Shown piece by piece: positions 36,358 to 48,072 of a stretch of DNA of 64,000 bases; position 1 is the first letter of the stretch, and each line of letters starts with the position of its first letter. Source of the DNA: Malikia sp. (lineage in GTDB: Bacteria > Pseudomonadota > Gammaproteobacteria > Burkholderiales > Burkholderiaceae_C); the NCBI RefSeq assembly GCF_028687635.1, contig NZ_JAQTZS010000008.1, positions 1 through 64,000 of the forward strand. Direction: 5' to 3'. A program made the position numbers and the translations under genes. Below the pieces are notes generated by a model that searched no databases, was not told where the DNA came from, and saw only the letters and a program-made list of their open reading frames with translations.

Positions 36358-39344
36358 AGCAAGCTTTGCTGCAGCGAAGCCTGGGCCAGCGGACGCAGGC
36401 GGGCGTAATCCAGCAGTTCCGCCAGATGCGCCCCCTTGGCCTGCCACTCCAGCAGCACCGGCTCGGACAGCAGTACGTAATGCCAGGGCAGGCCCTGCCG
36501 GTGCTCCGGGGCCAGCGCGTTGATGCGCTCGCACCAAGCCAGCGCGGCCTTGAGCTTGCGCTGCACGTTCGGGTGGCTGACCTGCTGCGCGGCCTTGGTC
36601 TCGGCCAGATAGATCGCGTGCTCGGTCCGCACCAGGAAGTCGGGTGAGTAGAAGGCTGGCAGGCCGTCGTCCTTGACATAGCGTAGCCGCGCGAACGGAT
36701 GACGCGTTTCGCTGATCTTACAGAAGGCCGCCACCTGCGCGTCGGCCTGCGCCCAGTGGATGAAGGCCTTTTCCAGCCCGCCATTGCGCGCCGGCCAGCC
36801 CTGCCGGGTGTAGATGCACTTGCTGACCGCCATCGAATGCGCCTCGCGCAGCATCAGGCGCGGCACTTCCGACAGCTGGCGAGCATGGACCTCGGTCTGG
36901 CCAGTCACCTGCTGTTGCTCCGACTCCAGCAACGCCACCGCGAACACCTGGGTGATGTGATCGACCACCGGCTGCAACAGCAACAGACGCCAGTTCTCGT
37001 CCTCGATCGGATTGAAGGCCTGGCCAAACAGCTGGGTCCAGATGTAGTCGTCGAGCCAGCCGGTCAGATCGGCGGTGTGGACCTGCAGATAGGGCTTGGC
37101 CAGGTGGGTAGCGATCTTGTTGCCCTTGGGCAGCGGCTCGCTCAAGGCCTGGCTGATGCGCCGCGTCAGGCGTGACAGATAGTCGTTGTAGCCACCAACG
37201 TTCATCACCGCGCCGTTGACGCGGTAGTCGCCGAACAGCGTGGCGCTCTGCAAGTCCTGCGAGACAAAGGTGTCGCCCTTGCCCAGCAGGCCGCGCAGCC
37301 CGTCAGCGCTCATGGCGGTGAAGGCGGGCAGTTCAGCGACATCGACGGCGGCATGCTCGCGAAACTCGTCTGCCTCCTGCAGGATGAAGGGAATGCCGAA
37401 ATCAAATGCCTGATAACCCTCGCGCAGTTCGGTGGCCACCACGTCGCCGACCGCACTGGTGCCGTCGGACCCGTCGCCGCTGGTGCCGGCCAGGCCCTCG
37501 TTGATCAGGTCATCGTAGAAGGACTGGAACGCCGGGTGCTCGACGATGGACAGCACGTCGATCAGGCTGGCCGGCTCCTGACCCGCGTTGATGCGCTCGC
37601 GGTTCTCGCGCTTGATGTCCTCAAAATCCTGTCCGCGCCACATCAGGCGCAGGCCGCGACCTATGGTCTGCTCCAGCAGGATTTGCGCCTGGCTGGAGCG
37701 CAGCGGCACGATGACGCAGATGTTGTTGACGTCGAAGCCTTCGCGCAGCATCAGCACGCTGACGATGACGCGCGGCGTCGCGTGCCGGTCGACGTCGAAC
37801 AGGCGCTCGCGCACCGGCGCCCAGTCCTTCTCGCCGAGTTCGGCCTTCCTGCCCGAGTCGATGGTCATGACCTCGTCGTCGCCCAGGCCTTCCTGCTCCC
37901 GCAGGAACTGCGCCACCAGCGGCGACACCGTGGTGTCCTCGCACACCACCAGCATCTTGGGATGGCGGCTCGGGTCCACCGAAGCGAAGTCTTTTTCCAG
38001 CTTGCGCAGCTTGGCCAGACCGGCGCGCAGCATCACGCGCTGGCCTTCGCTCAGGGTGGGATTGCCGGCCTCGTCGCGCTCGGCCTTGAACTCCAGCGGC
38101 AGCGCGCCGATTTCCTTGCGCCGGTCAAGCAGCAGCGACTTGACCAGCCCGGCGCGCATCGCGCTCTTGAGGTCGAAGTCGGTCACGATATGCGGGAAGT
38201 AAACCTTCTTCTTGTTCTTGCCGGTGCCGACGTCGTTGTACGGCGTGGCGGAAAAGTCCACCTGCACGAAGCGCCGCCCCTTGGGGGCCGCGATGCGGCT
38301 CAGGCTCTTCTGCCATTCGACCTCGGTGGTCTCGCCCTCGCGCCTGAGGTCGTGGATATGGTGGGCCTCGTCGTTGAACACCATCAGCTCGGGCAGGCCG
38401 GCCAGGTACTCCAGCACGTTGCCGCGCGCGTAACGGCGGTCCAGCAGGTCGAGGCTGTTGCCCGTGGCGCGGCCCGGCATCAGGGGCAGCACCTGACCCA
38501 CCACCTGATGCGGCTCCAGCGGCGCGCCCAGGGCCTCGACGACCCCGACCTCATCGGCCACATCACCCTCGGCCAGCAAATGCCAGTTGGTGATGGCGAT
38601 CATGCCGTTGCCAGTGGCCTTGAGGCCGATTTCCTGCTTGGCGCAGACATTGCCGCGCACGAAGGCGAACACCCGCTCGCGGTAGGCCTCGGGAATGAAG
38701 AGGTCGGCGAACTGCGCCAGGTCCGAGCGGCTGAAATCGCGCGAGCCATTGCCGTTCTCGACCAGCTTGCCGCAAAAGGCGTCGAGCAGCCGCTCGTACA
38801 CGATCAGCCCCGGCGCCACCACCATGAAGTGCCGGGTGAAGCGCGCGTCGTCCACGCCCGCTTCCAGTGCCGCCGTCTTGTTCAACAGCTGCCAGATCAG
38901 CAGCGCCTGCAGCACCCAGGTCTTGCCGGTGCCGGTCGCCATCTTGAAGCAGTATTTGGGGTGCGCGTGCTTGGGCGCGGACACCTCGGCCAGCCTGGTG
39001 CCGGCCAGCAGCGCGTCGGGGGCCACGGCCTGGTACAGCTGCTGCAAGGTGGCGCTCCCCAGCACCTCGTGCGCCACGATGGCATTCAGGATCGCCTGCT
39101 TCTGGCCCTGATGGAAGTTGAGCCCGCCGCGCGTGGTGGTCTGCTCCTCGCCAAACCACCACAGCAGCAGCTCGGCCGTGGTCGGGGTCACCAGTTCGAG
39201 CAGGTCGGCCGCGCCATGCTCCAAGCCCAGGCAGAGCTGCTGGGTTTTGGCGGTCAGGGCGGCAGAGAGAACCAAGGGATTTTTTGTTCGCTCATAAACG
39301 AGGCGTCTTGTCGAGTGTGTAGCCTGTAGCCGCGGCCAGACCAT
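36354..39344 (-). CDS. SF2 helicase with C-terminal PD-(D/E)XK nuclease (type III Res-like)
   Basis: The protein has about 996 aa; the start is uncertain. ATG 39344 overlaps the dynamin gene by 53 nt; ATG 39407 and an internal TTG are alternatives. Helicase motifs: NFHQGQKQAI (Q-like, about 76), MATGTGKTW (Walker A, 135-143), FNDEAHH (DEAH, 323-329), FSATPYN (364-370) and IGRGLRL (motif VI). The C-terminus has SPDFLV...LAETKAA, a PD-x-ExK nuclease core at about 905-930. The fold resembles the Res subunit of type III restriction enzymes. The expected Mod methyltransferase gene is missing; a dynamin-like gene is in its place. Confidence 0.85.
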   Translation of the reverse strand: MVWPRLQATHSTRRLVYERTKNPLVLSAALTAKTQQLCLGLEHGAADLLELVTPTTAELLLWWFGEEQTTTRGGLNFHQGQKQAILNAIVAHEVLGSATLQQLYQAVAPDALLAGTRLAEVSAPKHAHPKYCFKMATGTGKTWVLQALLIWQLLNKTAALEAGVDDARFTRHFMVVAPGLIVYERLLDAFCGKLVENGNGSRDFSRSDLAQFADLFIPEAYRERVFAFVRGNVCAKQEIGLKATGNGMIAITNWHLLAEGDVADEVGVVEALGAPLEPHQVVGQVLPLMPGRATGNSLDLLDRRYARGNVLEYLAGLPELMVFNDEAHHIHDLRREGETTEVEWQKSLSRIAAPKGRRFVQVDFSATPYNDVGTGKNKKKVYFPHIVTDFDLKSAMRAGLVKSLLLDRRKEIGALPLEFKAERDEAGNPTLSEGQRVMLRAGLAKLRKLEKDFASVDPSRHPKMLVVCEDTTVSPLVAQFLREQEGLGDDEVMTIDSGRKAELGEKDWAPVRERLFDVDRHATPRVIVSVLMLREGFDVNNICVIVPLRSSQAQILLEQTIGRGLRLMWRGQDFEDIKRENRERINAGQEPASLIDVLSIVEHPAFQSFYDDLINEGLAGTSGDGSDGTSAVGDVVATELREGYQAFDFGIPFILQEADEFREHAAVDVAELPAFTAMSADGLRGLLGKGDTFVSQDLQSATLFGDYRVNGAVMNVGGYNDYLSRLTRRISQALSEPLPKGNKIATHLAKPYLQVHTADLTGWLDDYIWTQLFGQAFNPIEDENWRLLLLQPVVDHITQVFAVALLESEQQQVTGQTEVHARQLSEVPRLMLREAHSMAVSKCIYTRQGWPARNGGLEKAFIHWAQADAQVAAFCKISETRHPFARLRYVKDDGLPAFYSPDFLVRTEHAIYLAETKAAQQVSHPNVQRKLKAALAWCERINALAPEHRQGLPWHYVLLSEPVLLEWQAKGAHLAELLDYARLRPLAQASLQQSLL

Positions 39345-41556
39345 GTTGAAAAGATGGTAGATTAACCGATTGCAGACAATCCAAGGCTTGCTGCAATTCA
39401 ACGTCAATCGAATTAATGAAGTTCACAGCCGCCTCTTTCTGATTCGCCAAATTTTCAGCCGTGGTAGCCAGAATATTATCTGCCGCTTGCTCCAGCAGAA
39501 CTTGCACATCGCTCAGGGCATCTCGAGGAGCAGCCTTGGCTGCAGTCAAAAAGAACTCTCCAAGCTCTCGACAGCTTTCCTGCAAATAATCGTTCAATGC
39601 ATCCTTGAGCAAGGATTTAACCTCGCGATAAAAACTTTGCACTTCAAGATTTTGACGCGCGGTGGTTCCTGCCTCACAAATTTTCTCCAGCATAAATCGC
39701 TTATCAGCAACAAGATCGACCACGCCGTCAGTGACAAACTCATGGAGCAACTCAACAACCTTATTTTTCTTGGAAGTCGAAATTCTCTTGGCATGCGACA
39801 AGGACCGGTCTAACGATGCTTTCAGCTTGCCGGAAACATCCAACGACAATGTCGCGCCCAACTCCAACCGGATGGCAATGCGATCACTCTCTTGCGCCAA
39901 ACGGTCAAGAAAAGTTCCGAACTGCGTGGCATACTGAACAAACTGCTCCGTATACCCATCCAGAAGCTGTTGGACCTTGGGAAAAACTGCGTTGGCAACA
40001 CCGACCAGCAATCCGTTCAGATGACCCCACCCGCCGTTGCGACGCGTTTTCCAATGAATTCCCATATCATGGGACTCCAAGGCCGACAACGGTTGTTCCG
40101 CCAATACACCGATGTAACCCAGCAAGATTTCGTCCCGCAAGGATTGCTCGGCTAGATGATCGGTCAAGAGCTTGACTTGTTGCTCAACAGCCCGGGCAAA
40201 CCTCTGGCTAGCCTGCCCAAATTCGTGGCGAAACGTGTCGAGCTTTTGCTCGGCTACCTCCTTGCTCTGGGTGCTTTGCATGACTTTCAGTTTTGTCTGC
40301 AGCACGGTCTGCAACTCCAGTAAGCTGCCACTGGCACCTTTGACAAGATTCTCGGCAGCCTGTGCCAAGCGAGACTCAGTAGACAACAAATACAGCAGGC
40401 TGCCCTTGAGCTTTTCCACGCCACCCGGATCTGTCGCATCAATCACGAACGGTAGCGATTTCTTTTCTTTCCAGTTTCGATGGAGGCGAGCCGAGGTAAA
40501 TGCAATCGGCACCTGACCAAGTTGCTCCTGGTAGCGGTACAAGCTGTCGTCCTGACCCAAGTTGCTGAGTGTGTCTGAAATCTCACGGGCAATCTTCGTC
40601 CGCTCCCTAGCAATGCAGTCAGCAATGGATTCCGGCTCTTCATCGTTATCTTCAGCTTCCTCCAGTATCTTGCGATAGGTTTCATCAATTTGAGTCACAA
40701 CGACAATCAGCTGCTTGACCGTCCCCTTGCGCAACAAGGACAAAAGAAATTCTTTTTCCGATTGACCATAAGATGCACCCGATTTTGTCAAGAACAACAC
40801 CGCATCCACATCAGCCACGACTTTTTCTGTCAAGGTCACGCGGAAACGCTCTGTGTCATCCAACCCAGGAGTATCAATCAGAAGGACGCCCTGATCCAGA
40901 ATTTCTGCCGGGGCAGTGATTTCAATCCTATCCACCAAGCAATGCAATGGACTATTGGCAGAAGTAAATTCCTTGAGCTTGCGCCGAAACTCAGTGACTG
41001 ATTTCTTCGTTGCATCGGCTGCCAACTCCAGCGAGACAATACAGCCTCCGTCGTGAACATATTGCTGCTCCAGACCAGCGAGATCAAACGTCTTTTCAGG
41101 CTCACCCTCTTTGGTTTTTTTGGGCTTGGAGAAACTTTCCCAACTACTGATCCGATGTGCATCAAAGTTCTTCGGACTCTCCGCATACAGGACTTTGAGT
41201 TGCTGCCATTTCGTGCGATCCACAAACCCAATGCTGGCCTTTGTATTTGACCCATACTTGAAAGTCGTGACAGCGGCAGTTTCAGGAAGCGTCCCTTCAC
41301 TGGCTAATTGGGTATTGAGCAATTCATTCACAAACGATGACTTACCTGCCTTGAAGCGCCCAACCACAGCGACCTTGTATTCACTGGGCACCTGCTGATT
41401 TTTCAGTAACTGCGCCAGTAAATCAGCAGTTCTCTTGCATTCCTTTCCGATGCTGGCCACCTTAATCGAGGATCGGTTTTGCAGTCCACCCTGCACCTGT
41501 GACAGATGGGCAGACAGGTCATGGATTTCTCGCCGGAGTTGTTTGGGCGTTTTCAT
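39292..41556 (-). CDS. dynamin-like GTPase
   Basis: The protein has 754 aa from ATG 41556; a TTG at 41574 would add 6 residues. GTPase motifs: G1 GRFKAGKSS (66-74), G2 Thr in TAAVTTF, G3 DTPGL (228-232), G4 TQID (288-291) and possibly G5 TSAR (354-357). Long helical stalk segments follow. A short hydrophobic stretch HLNGLLVGVANAVF (512-525) may contact membrane. It is richer in A/T than its neighbours, with many AAA and TTT codons, which suggests recent transfer. It overlaps the helicase start, so the two are coupled. Bacterial dynamins are known in membrane repair and in phage defence (Eleos/LeoA type). Confidence 0.86.
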   Translation of the reverse strand: MKTPKQLRREIHDLSAHLSQVQGGLQNRSSIKVASIGKECKRTADLLAQLLKNQQVPSEYKVAVVGRFKAGKSSFVNELLNTQLASEGTLPETAAVTTFKYGSNTKASIGFVDRTKWQQLKVLYAESPKNFDAHRISSWESFSKPKKTKEGEPEKTFDLAGLEQQYVHDGGCIVSLELAADATKKSVTEFRRKLKEFTSANSPLHCLVDRIEITAPAEILDQGVLLIDTPGLDDTERFRVTLTEKVVADVDAVLFLTKSGASYGQSEKEFLLSLLRKGTVKQLIVVVTQIDETYRKILEEAEDNDEEPESIADCIARERTKIAREISDTLSNLGQDDSLYRYQEQLGQVPIAFTSARLHRNWKEKKSLPFVIDATDPGGVEKLKGSLLYLLSTESRLAQAAENLVKGASGSLLELQTVLQTKLKVMQSTQSKEVAEQKLDTFRHEFGQASQRFARAVEQQVKLLTDHLAEQSLRDEILLGYIGVLAEQPLSALESHDMGIHWKTRRNGGWGHLNGLLVGVANAVFPKVQQLLDGYTEQFVQYATQFGTFLDRLAQESDRIAIRLELGATLSLDVSGKLKASLDRSLSHAKRISTSKKNKVVELLHEFVTDGVVDLVADKRFMLEKICEAGTTARQNLEVQSFYREVKSLLKDALNDYLQESCRELGEFFLTAAKAAPRDALSDVQVLLEQAADNILATTAENLANQKEAAVNFINSIDVELQQALDCLQSVNLPSFQHGLAAATGYTLDKTPRL

Positions 41557-41621
41557 AGATGGTTTCTGGATCAAATGAAGTGCGGTAAAGGTTGAGGATT
41601 CTGATCAGGCCGTAAGTTAGC

Positions 41622-41635
41622 TCAAAGCGCTTTGA
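41622..41635. promoter_or_regulatory. perfect 14-bp palindrome before the dynamin gene
   Basis: TCAAAGCGCTTTGA lies between the stop of the 83-aa gene (41637) and the dynamin start (41556). It could be an operator or processing site; nothing else in the 80-nt gap is recognisable. Confidence 0.4.
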
Positions 41636-41636
41636 C

Positions 41637-41888
41637 CTATGCGGTCACCAGTGTGGCTTGCGGGCTATCGAGCAGGCTAACCTGGCCGGGCGCGAACACC
41701 TCGCGCTGCGCCGCGCGGCTCTGCTGCGTGATCCAGTCCTGCGCCGCGCTGTCGCGCGCCGGCAGCACCACCTCGCGCGTCTGCAGCCGCACGCGCGAGC
41801 GGCTCTCCAGGCTTTCGAGGATTTTTTCGGCTTGCTTGCGCCCGTTGGCGACGATCTCGGGCAGTTGTTCGAGCAGGGATTTGGGCAT
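41637..41888 (-). CDS. 83-aa protein, probable remnant of a type III Mod methyltransferase
   Basis: The protein from ATG 41888 reads MPKSLLEQLPEIVANGRKQA, then a charged helix, then LQTREVVLPARDSAAQDWI, and stops at VSLLDSPQATLVTA. From memory, N-termini of Mod proteins encoded beside such Res-like helicases start this way and run on into a WxNRLIYGDNL methyltransferase core. None of that core is present here. So it is either a truncated mod or a small protein kept for another role. It leads the dynamin-helicase operon and diverges from the XRE gene. Confidence 0.6.
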   Translation of the reverse strand: MPKSLLEQLPEIVANGRKQAEKILESLESRSRVRLQTREVVLPARDSAAQDWITQQSRAAQREVFAPGQVSLLDSPQATLVTA

Positions 41889-41929
41889 GCTGAGCGGCCT
41901 CAACCGCTAGTTGAGAGAAATCAAGTGAA

Positions 41930-41949
41930 TGTTGAGATGATAATCAACA
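41930..41949. promoter_or_regulatory. inverted repeat between the island operon and the XRE gene
   Basis: TGTTGA (41930-41935) and TCAACA (41944-41949) are 8 nt apart, in an A/T-rich 102-bp divergent intergenic region. It is the best candidate binding site for the XRE-like protein, which would control both directions. Confidence 0.5.
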
Positions 41950-41990
41950 GGAACTTGTTTTCTTGTTCAAGCGCCTCTTAGCTTGCGGGG

Positions 41991-42401
41991 ATGGACGAAA
42001 AGATCGAGTTCAGCCAGCGGCTACGGGACGCGATGGTCCGCGCGGGCTACGGCGCCAGCCCGTCGGTGCTGGAACATGAGTTCAATCTGCGCTGGCAGGG
42101 ACGCTCCATCAGCAACCAGGCCGCGTGGGGCTGGCTCAACAACCGGGCCATCCCGACCCAGGACAAACTGCAGATCCTGGCTGAATGGCTCAAGGTGGAG
42201 CCCGAGGTGCTGCGCTTCGGCGAGAGGGTGAGACACAAGGTCGCCGAACAGCGCCAGCGCTGGGACGAAGGCGCGGGCTATCTGGAGCGCGAGACCTTCG
42301 ACGCCTTCCTCAAGCTGCCGGCACCGCAACGCAAGATCATCCGCGAGGTCATCCTGACCTTCGCCAAGGCGCACGGAACAGCGGACAGCGACACGCGATA
42401 A
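41991..42401 (+). CDS. XRE-like DNA-binding regulator
   Basis: The protein has 136 aa. The helix-turn-helix core is at about 8-68: FSQRLRDAMVRAGY, VLEHEFNLRW, SNQAAWGWLNNRAIPTQDKLQILAEWL. A C-terminal helical part (ETFDAFLKLPAPQRKIIREVI) may dimerise or bind a ligand. It diverges from the 83-aa/dynamin/helicase operon and is probably its regulator. It converges with modC, 3 nt apart. Confidence 0.8.
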   Translation: MDEKIEFSQRLRDAMVRAGYGASPSVLEHEFNLRWQGRSISNQAAWGWLNNRAIPTQDKLQILAEWLKVEPEVLRFGERVRHKVAEQRQRWDEGAGYLERETFDAFLKLPAPQRKIIREVILTFAKAHGTADSDTR

Positions 42402-42404
42402 GAA

Positions 42405-43487
42405 CTACTCGATCACCGCCACCGACTTGACCTGAACCCAGACCTCGGTCTGCGGCGCCAGCCGCAGCGCGTTGACCGCCCTTTGCGTCACCCTGGCCAG
42501 CAGGCAGGCCTGGCCGCAGCGCAGCCTGACCAGCGCCTGTGACGGGTGTTCCCCGTCCGCGATCGATTCCACCCGGGCGCGCAGATGGTTCTGGATGCTG
42601 CTTTGCAGCGGTTCGCGCAGCGCGAGGCTGACGTCGCGCGCCAGCACCCGCAGCCGCAGCGGCTGGCCCAGCGGCAGGCCGTTGTCCCTGACCCAGAGGC
42701 TGCCGCCATCGAATTCGGCGCGGATCAGGTGCCAGGCCGCATCGCGCTCAGCCACCCGGGCCTGCACCAGCATACCGGCCTCCTCGCCCGCCAGCACGGG
42801 ATGATCGATGGCCGACAGCAGCTCGACGACCGGGCCGGCAGCCCTGACCTGGCCGCCCTCCAGCACCACCAGCTGATCGGCCAGCCGCGTCACCTCGTCG
42901 GCCGAATGGGTCACGTAGAGCATCGGCAGGCTCAGTTCATCGCGCATCCTTTCGAGCCAGGGCATGATCTCGCGCCGGCGCGCCGGGTCGAGCGCCGACA
43001 GCGGCTCGTCGAGCAGCAGCAGCCGGGGCTGGGTGGCCAGCGCGCGCGCGATCGCCACCCGCTGGCGCTCGCCGCCCGACAGCTGTGCCGGCGAGCGCGG
43101 CAGCAGATGGCCGATGCCGAGCAGCTCGATGGCAGCCGCCAGCGCGGCCGGCCCGCCCGTCCTGCCGCTGCGGCGCAGGCCGAATTCGAGGTTGCGCCTG
43201 ACGTCGAGATGATCGAACAGGCTGGCCTCCTGGAACACGTAACCCAGGTCGCGGCGCCAGGTCGGCAACCTGAGCCCGGTGGCATCATCCTGCCAGGTCT
43301 CGCTGCCGATGCGCACCAGGCCGCGCGCCTGCGGCTCCAGGCCCGCCACGCAGCGCAGCAGCGTGGTCTTGCCGGAGCCCGACGGACCGAACAGCGCCGA
43401 AATGCCCCGCCCTGGCAGTTCAAGCCTCACCGACAGACCGAAATCCTGCCGCCGCAGGTCCAGCCGGAGGCAGAGGCTTTCGCTCAT
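42405..43487 (-). CDS. modC: molybdate ABC transporter, ATP-binding protein ModC
   Basis: The protein has 360 aa. Walker A is GPSGSGKTT, the signature [15 protein letters not shown], and Walker [13 protein letters not shown]. The C-terminal third holds a Mop/TOBE domain ([15 protein letters not shown]...[11 protein letters not shown]), where oxyanion binding can inhibit transport. It overlaps modB by 4 nt (ATGA). It is the last gene of modABC. Confidence 0.94.
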   Translation of the reverse strand: MSESLCLRLDLRRQDFGLSVRLELPGRGISALFGPSGSGKTTLLRCVAGLEPQARGLVRIGSETWQDDATGLRLPTWRRDLGYVFQEASLFDHLDVRRNLEFGLRRSGRTGGPAALAAAIELLGIGHLLPRSPAQLSGGERQRVAIARALATQPRLLLLDEPLSALDPARRREIMPWLERMRDELSLPMLYVTHSADEVTRLADQLVVLEGGQVRAAGPVVELLSAIDHPVLAGEEAGMLVQARVAERDAAWHLIRAEFDGGSLWVRDNGLPLGQPLRLRVLARDVSLALREPLQSSIQNHLRARVESIADGEHPSQALVRLRCGQACLLARVTQRAVNALRLAPQTEVWVQVKSVAVIE

Positions 43488-44173
43488 GGCAGCACCCGTC
43501 CCGCGCGCCGCTTCAGCAGCGACAGGCCCAGCAGCACGATGAAGGAAAACAGCAGCATGCCGCCGGCCAGCCAGTGCGCCTGCGCGTACTCCATCGCTTC
43601 CACATGGCCGTAGATCTGGGTCGAGACCACCCGCGTCTGGCCGGGAATATTGCCGCCGATCATCAGCACGACGCCGAACTCGCCCACCGTGTGGGAAAAG
43701 CTCAGGATGGCCGCCGTCACGATGCCCGGGCGCGCCAGCGGCAGCGCGACCGAGAAGAAGGCATCGAGCGGGCTGGCGCGCAGGGTAGCGGCCACCTCCA
43801 GCGGCCGGGTGCCGATCGCCTCGAAGGCATGCTGGATCGGCTGCACGGCGAACGGCAACGAGAAGATCACCGAGCCGATCAGCAGCCCGCTGAAGGTAAA
43901 CGACAGCACGCCCCAGCCCAGCGCCTGCGTCAGCTGGCCCAGCGGGCCATGCGGCCCCAGCGCGACCAGCAGATAGAAACCCAGCACCGACGGCGGCAGC
44001 ACCAGCGGCAAGGCCACGACCGCGCCGACGGGAGCGCTCCAGCGCGATGAAGCGTTGGCCAGCCACCAGGCCAGCGGAATCGCGATCAGCAGCAGCAGCA
44101 GCGTGGTCAGGCTGGCCAGCTCCAGCGTAAGCCGGATCGCCGCCAGCGCTTCGTCATCGAGCGGAATCACCAT
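43484..44173 (-). CDS. modB: molybdate ABC transporter, permease ModB
   Basis: The protein has 229 aa with five transmembrane segments. ModB features [19 protein letters not shown] and the EAA loop [26 protein letters not shown] are both present. The gap to modA is 3 nt. It forms the pore dimer energised by ModC. Confidence 0.94.
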   Translation of the reverse strand: MVIPLDDEALAAIRLTLELASLTTLLLLLIAIPLAWWLANASSRWSAPVGAVVALPLVLPPSVLGFYLLVALGPHGPLGQLTQALGWGVLSFTFSGLLIGSVIFSLPFAVQPIQHAFEAIGTRPLEVAATLRASPLDAFFSVALPLARPGIVTAAILSFSHTVGEFGVVLMIGGNIPGQTRVVSTQIYGHVEAMEYAQAHWLAGGMLLFSFIVLLGLSLLKRRAGRVLP

Positions 44174-44176
44174 GGT

Positions 44177-46253
<2,077 letters not shown>

Positions 46254-46476
46254 AACCAGGTCGCGCTCCTGGTCAAGCATGGCCAACAAGTCCTGTAGAA
46301 CCATCACGCGATGCCGCCCGCGCGGCAAGGTCTGATCCGCCCTCATCGCTTTGGCCAGCACCAGCACGAAGCCTGGCTGGCGACAGCAGAATTTTATCAT
46401 TTGCATATTCAATATAACTATATTTATGTCATATAAGATATGACCAGAAAAATATCACCATCATTAGAATTCAAAT
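46254..46476. other. intergenic region between mnmA and the chemoreceptor gene
   Basis: The first half is GC-rich, with a small hairpin ACCAGG/CCTGGT (46255-46273) just after mnmA. A short minus-strand frame without a credible family runs through it. The last 90 bp are A/T-rich and lead into the chemoreceptor gene; TTGCAT (46401) and TATAAG (46432) are promoter-like, but not spaced as one pair. Confidence 0.45.
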
Positions 46477-48027
46477 ATGAAACCATCAGATTTCAAAATC
46501 GGGACAAGGCTTGGCGCATCATTCGGAATCATTACGCTGATGATGATCATTCTGTCTCTTTCCAGCATCAATATGATGAGCTTAATCAATGGAAACATTG
46601 ATGACATCGTCTTGAACAACAACGCCAAGGCCGCGCTCAGCAACAACCTCTCGCAGCAGGTCCACGCCGTCTCGCGCCTGACGCGCAATATCGTGATGAT
46701 CAACGACGTCGAGGAAAGAAAGCGCGAAATCGACAAGATCAATGCGGTCCGCATCGCCTACGACCACGCCCGTGCCGAGCTCGAGAAACTGCCCGCCAAT
46801 GAGGAGGGGCGGGCGTTGCGTGCCAGGATCGATGCCGGCCTTCAGCTGGCGCGCTCGCTCAACAGCCAGGTCATCGCGCTGAGCCTGGAGAACAAGACCG
46901 AGGAAGCCAGGGCGCTGTTGCGGGAAAAGGCCGCACCGGCCACCGACCAGTGGCAAGACATACTGCAGGAAGGCATCAAGCTGCAGGAGCAGCACACCCA
47001 GCAGCAATATGAAGCCGCCAAGGCCGAGTACCAATTCGCGCGCGGCGTGCTGATCGCCGGCAACGTCCTGGGCATCGCGGCCGCTGCCCTGCTCGGCTGG
47101 TTGATGACGCGCTCGGTGACAGGCCCGATGGCGCGCACCCAGGAGGCCGTCCGCCGCCTGAGCAACGGAGACCTGACCGTGGCGCTGCGGGCCGAGGGCA
47201 AGGACGAGACCGCGCAACTGATCGCCGCCCTTGAACAGATGAAGGAGCATCTGGCCCAGACCGTCCAGCAGGTGCGCCAGAGTTCCGAAAGCCTTGCCAG
47301 CAGCAGCGACCAGATCGCCAGCGATACCCACGCGATGAGCCAGCGCACCGAGGAGCAGGCCAGCGCGCTGGAACAAACCGCCGCCTCGATGGAGGAGCTC
47401 GGCGGCACGGCGCGCCAGAACGCCGACAACATCCAGCAGGCCAACCAGCTCGCGCTCAACGCGTCCAACGTGGCGACCAAGGGAGGCGATGTCGTCGACC
47501 AGGTCATCAGCACCATGAAGGGCATCAACGAAGCCTCGACCAAGATCGCCGCCATCATCAACGTGATTGATGGCATCGCGTTCCAGACCAACATCCTGGC
47601 GCTCAACGCGGCGGTCGAGGCCGCCCGCGCGGGCGAGCAGGGCCGTGGCTTCGCGGTGGTCGCGAGCGAGGTGCGCACGCTGGCGCAGCGCAGCGCCGAG
47701 GCCGCCAAGGAGATCAAGGGCCTGATCACGACCAGCGTCGAACGCGTCGAGCAAGGCGCCGCGCTGGTCGACCAGGCGGGACACACCATGGCCGACGTGG
47801 TCACCTCGATCAAGCATGTGACCGACCTGATGCGCGACATCAGCGTCGCGAGCCTGGAACAAAGCGCCAACGTGGCCCAGGCCGGTACGGCCATGGGACA
47901 GATGGATATCGTGACGCAGAAGAACGCCTCCTTCGTCGAGGAGAGCGCCGCCGCCGCCGAGCACCTGAAGCAGCAGGCGCATGAGCTGGTCCGGGCCGTC
48001 GGCGTGTTCAAGCTGGCGGCGGCGTGA
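46477..48027 (+). CDS. methyl-accepting chemotaxis protein (4HB sensor)
   Basis: The protein has 516 aa. TM1 (about 14-34) and TM2 (about 190-212) flank a four-helix-bundle periplasmic sensor. HAMP follows ([21 protein letters not shown]), then the cytoplasmic coiled coil with the hairpin tip [16 protein letters not shown]. Gln/Glu methylation-like sites are present ([17 protein letters not shown]). There is no C-terminal CheR pentapeptide. The first 40 codons are A/T-rich relative to the rest. Confidence 0.92.
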   Translation: MKPSDFKIGTRLGASFGIITLMMIILSLSSINMMSLINGNIDDIVLNNNAKAALSNNLSQQVHAVSRLTRNIVMINDVEERKREIDKINAVRIAYDHARAELEKLPANEEGRALRARIDAGLQLARSLNSQVIALSLENKTEEARALLREKAAPATDQWQDILQEGIKLQEQHTQQQYEAAKAEYQFARGVLIAGNVLGIAAAALLGWLMTRSVTGPMARTQEAVRRLSNGDLTVALRAEGKDETAQLIAALEQMKEHLAQTVQQVRQSSESLASSSDQIASDTHAMSQRTEEQASALEQTAASMEELGGTARQNADNIQQANQLALNASNVATKGGDVVDQVISTMKGINEASTKIAAIINVIDGIAFQTNILALNAAVEAARAGEQGRGFAVVASEVRTLAQRSAEAAKEIKGLITTSVERVEQGAALVDQAGHTMADVVTSIKHVTDLMRDISVASLEQSANVAQAGTAMGQMDIVTQKNASFVEESAAAAEHLKQQAHELVRAVGVFKLAAA

Positions 48028-48072
48028 GCCGGCGTTTTCCCCGCCTCGCCGGCATATGACCGGCGCGACCGC

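Noticed and set aside
46254-46412. Minus-strand frame of about 50 codons before the chemoreceptor gene
   Set aside because: It runs into antisense of mnmA, has no ribosome-binding site and no recognisable product; at most a decayed remnant.
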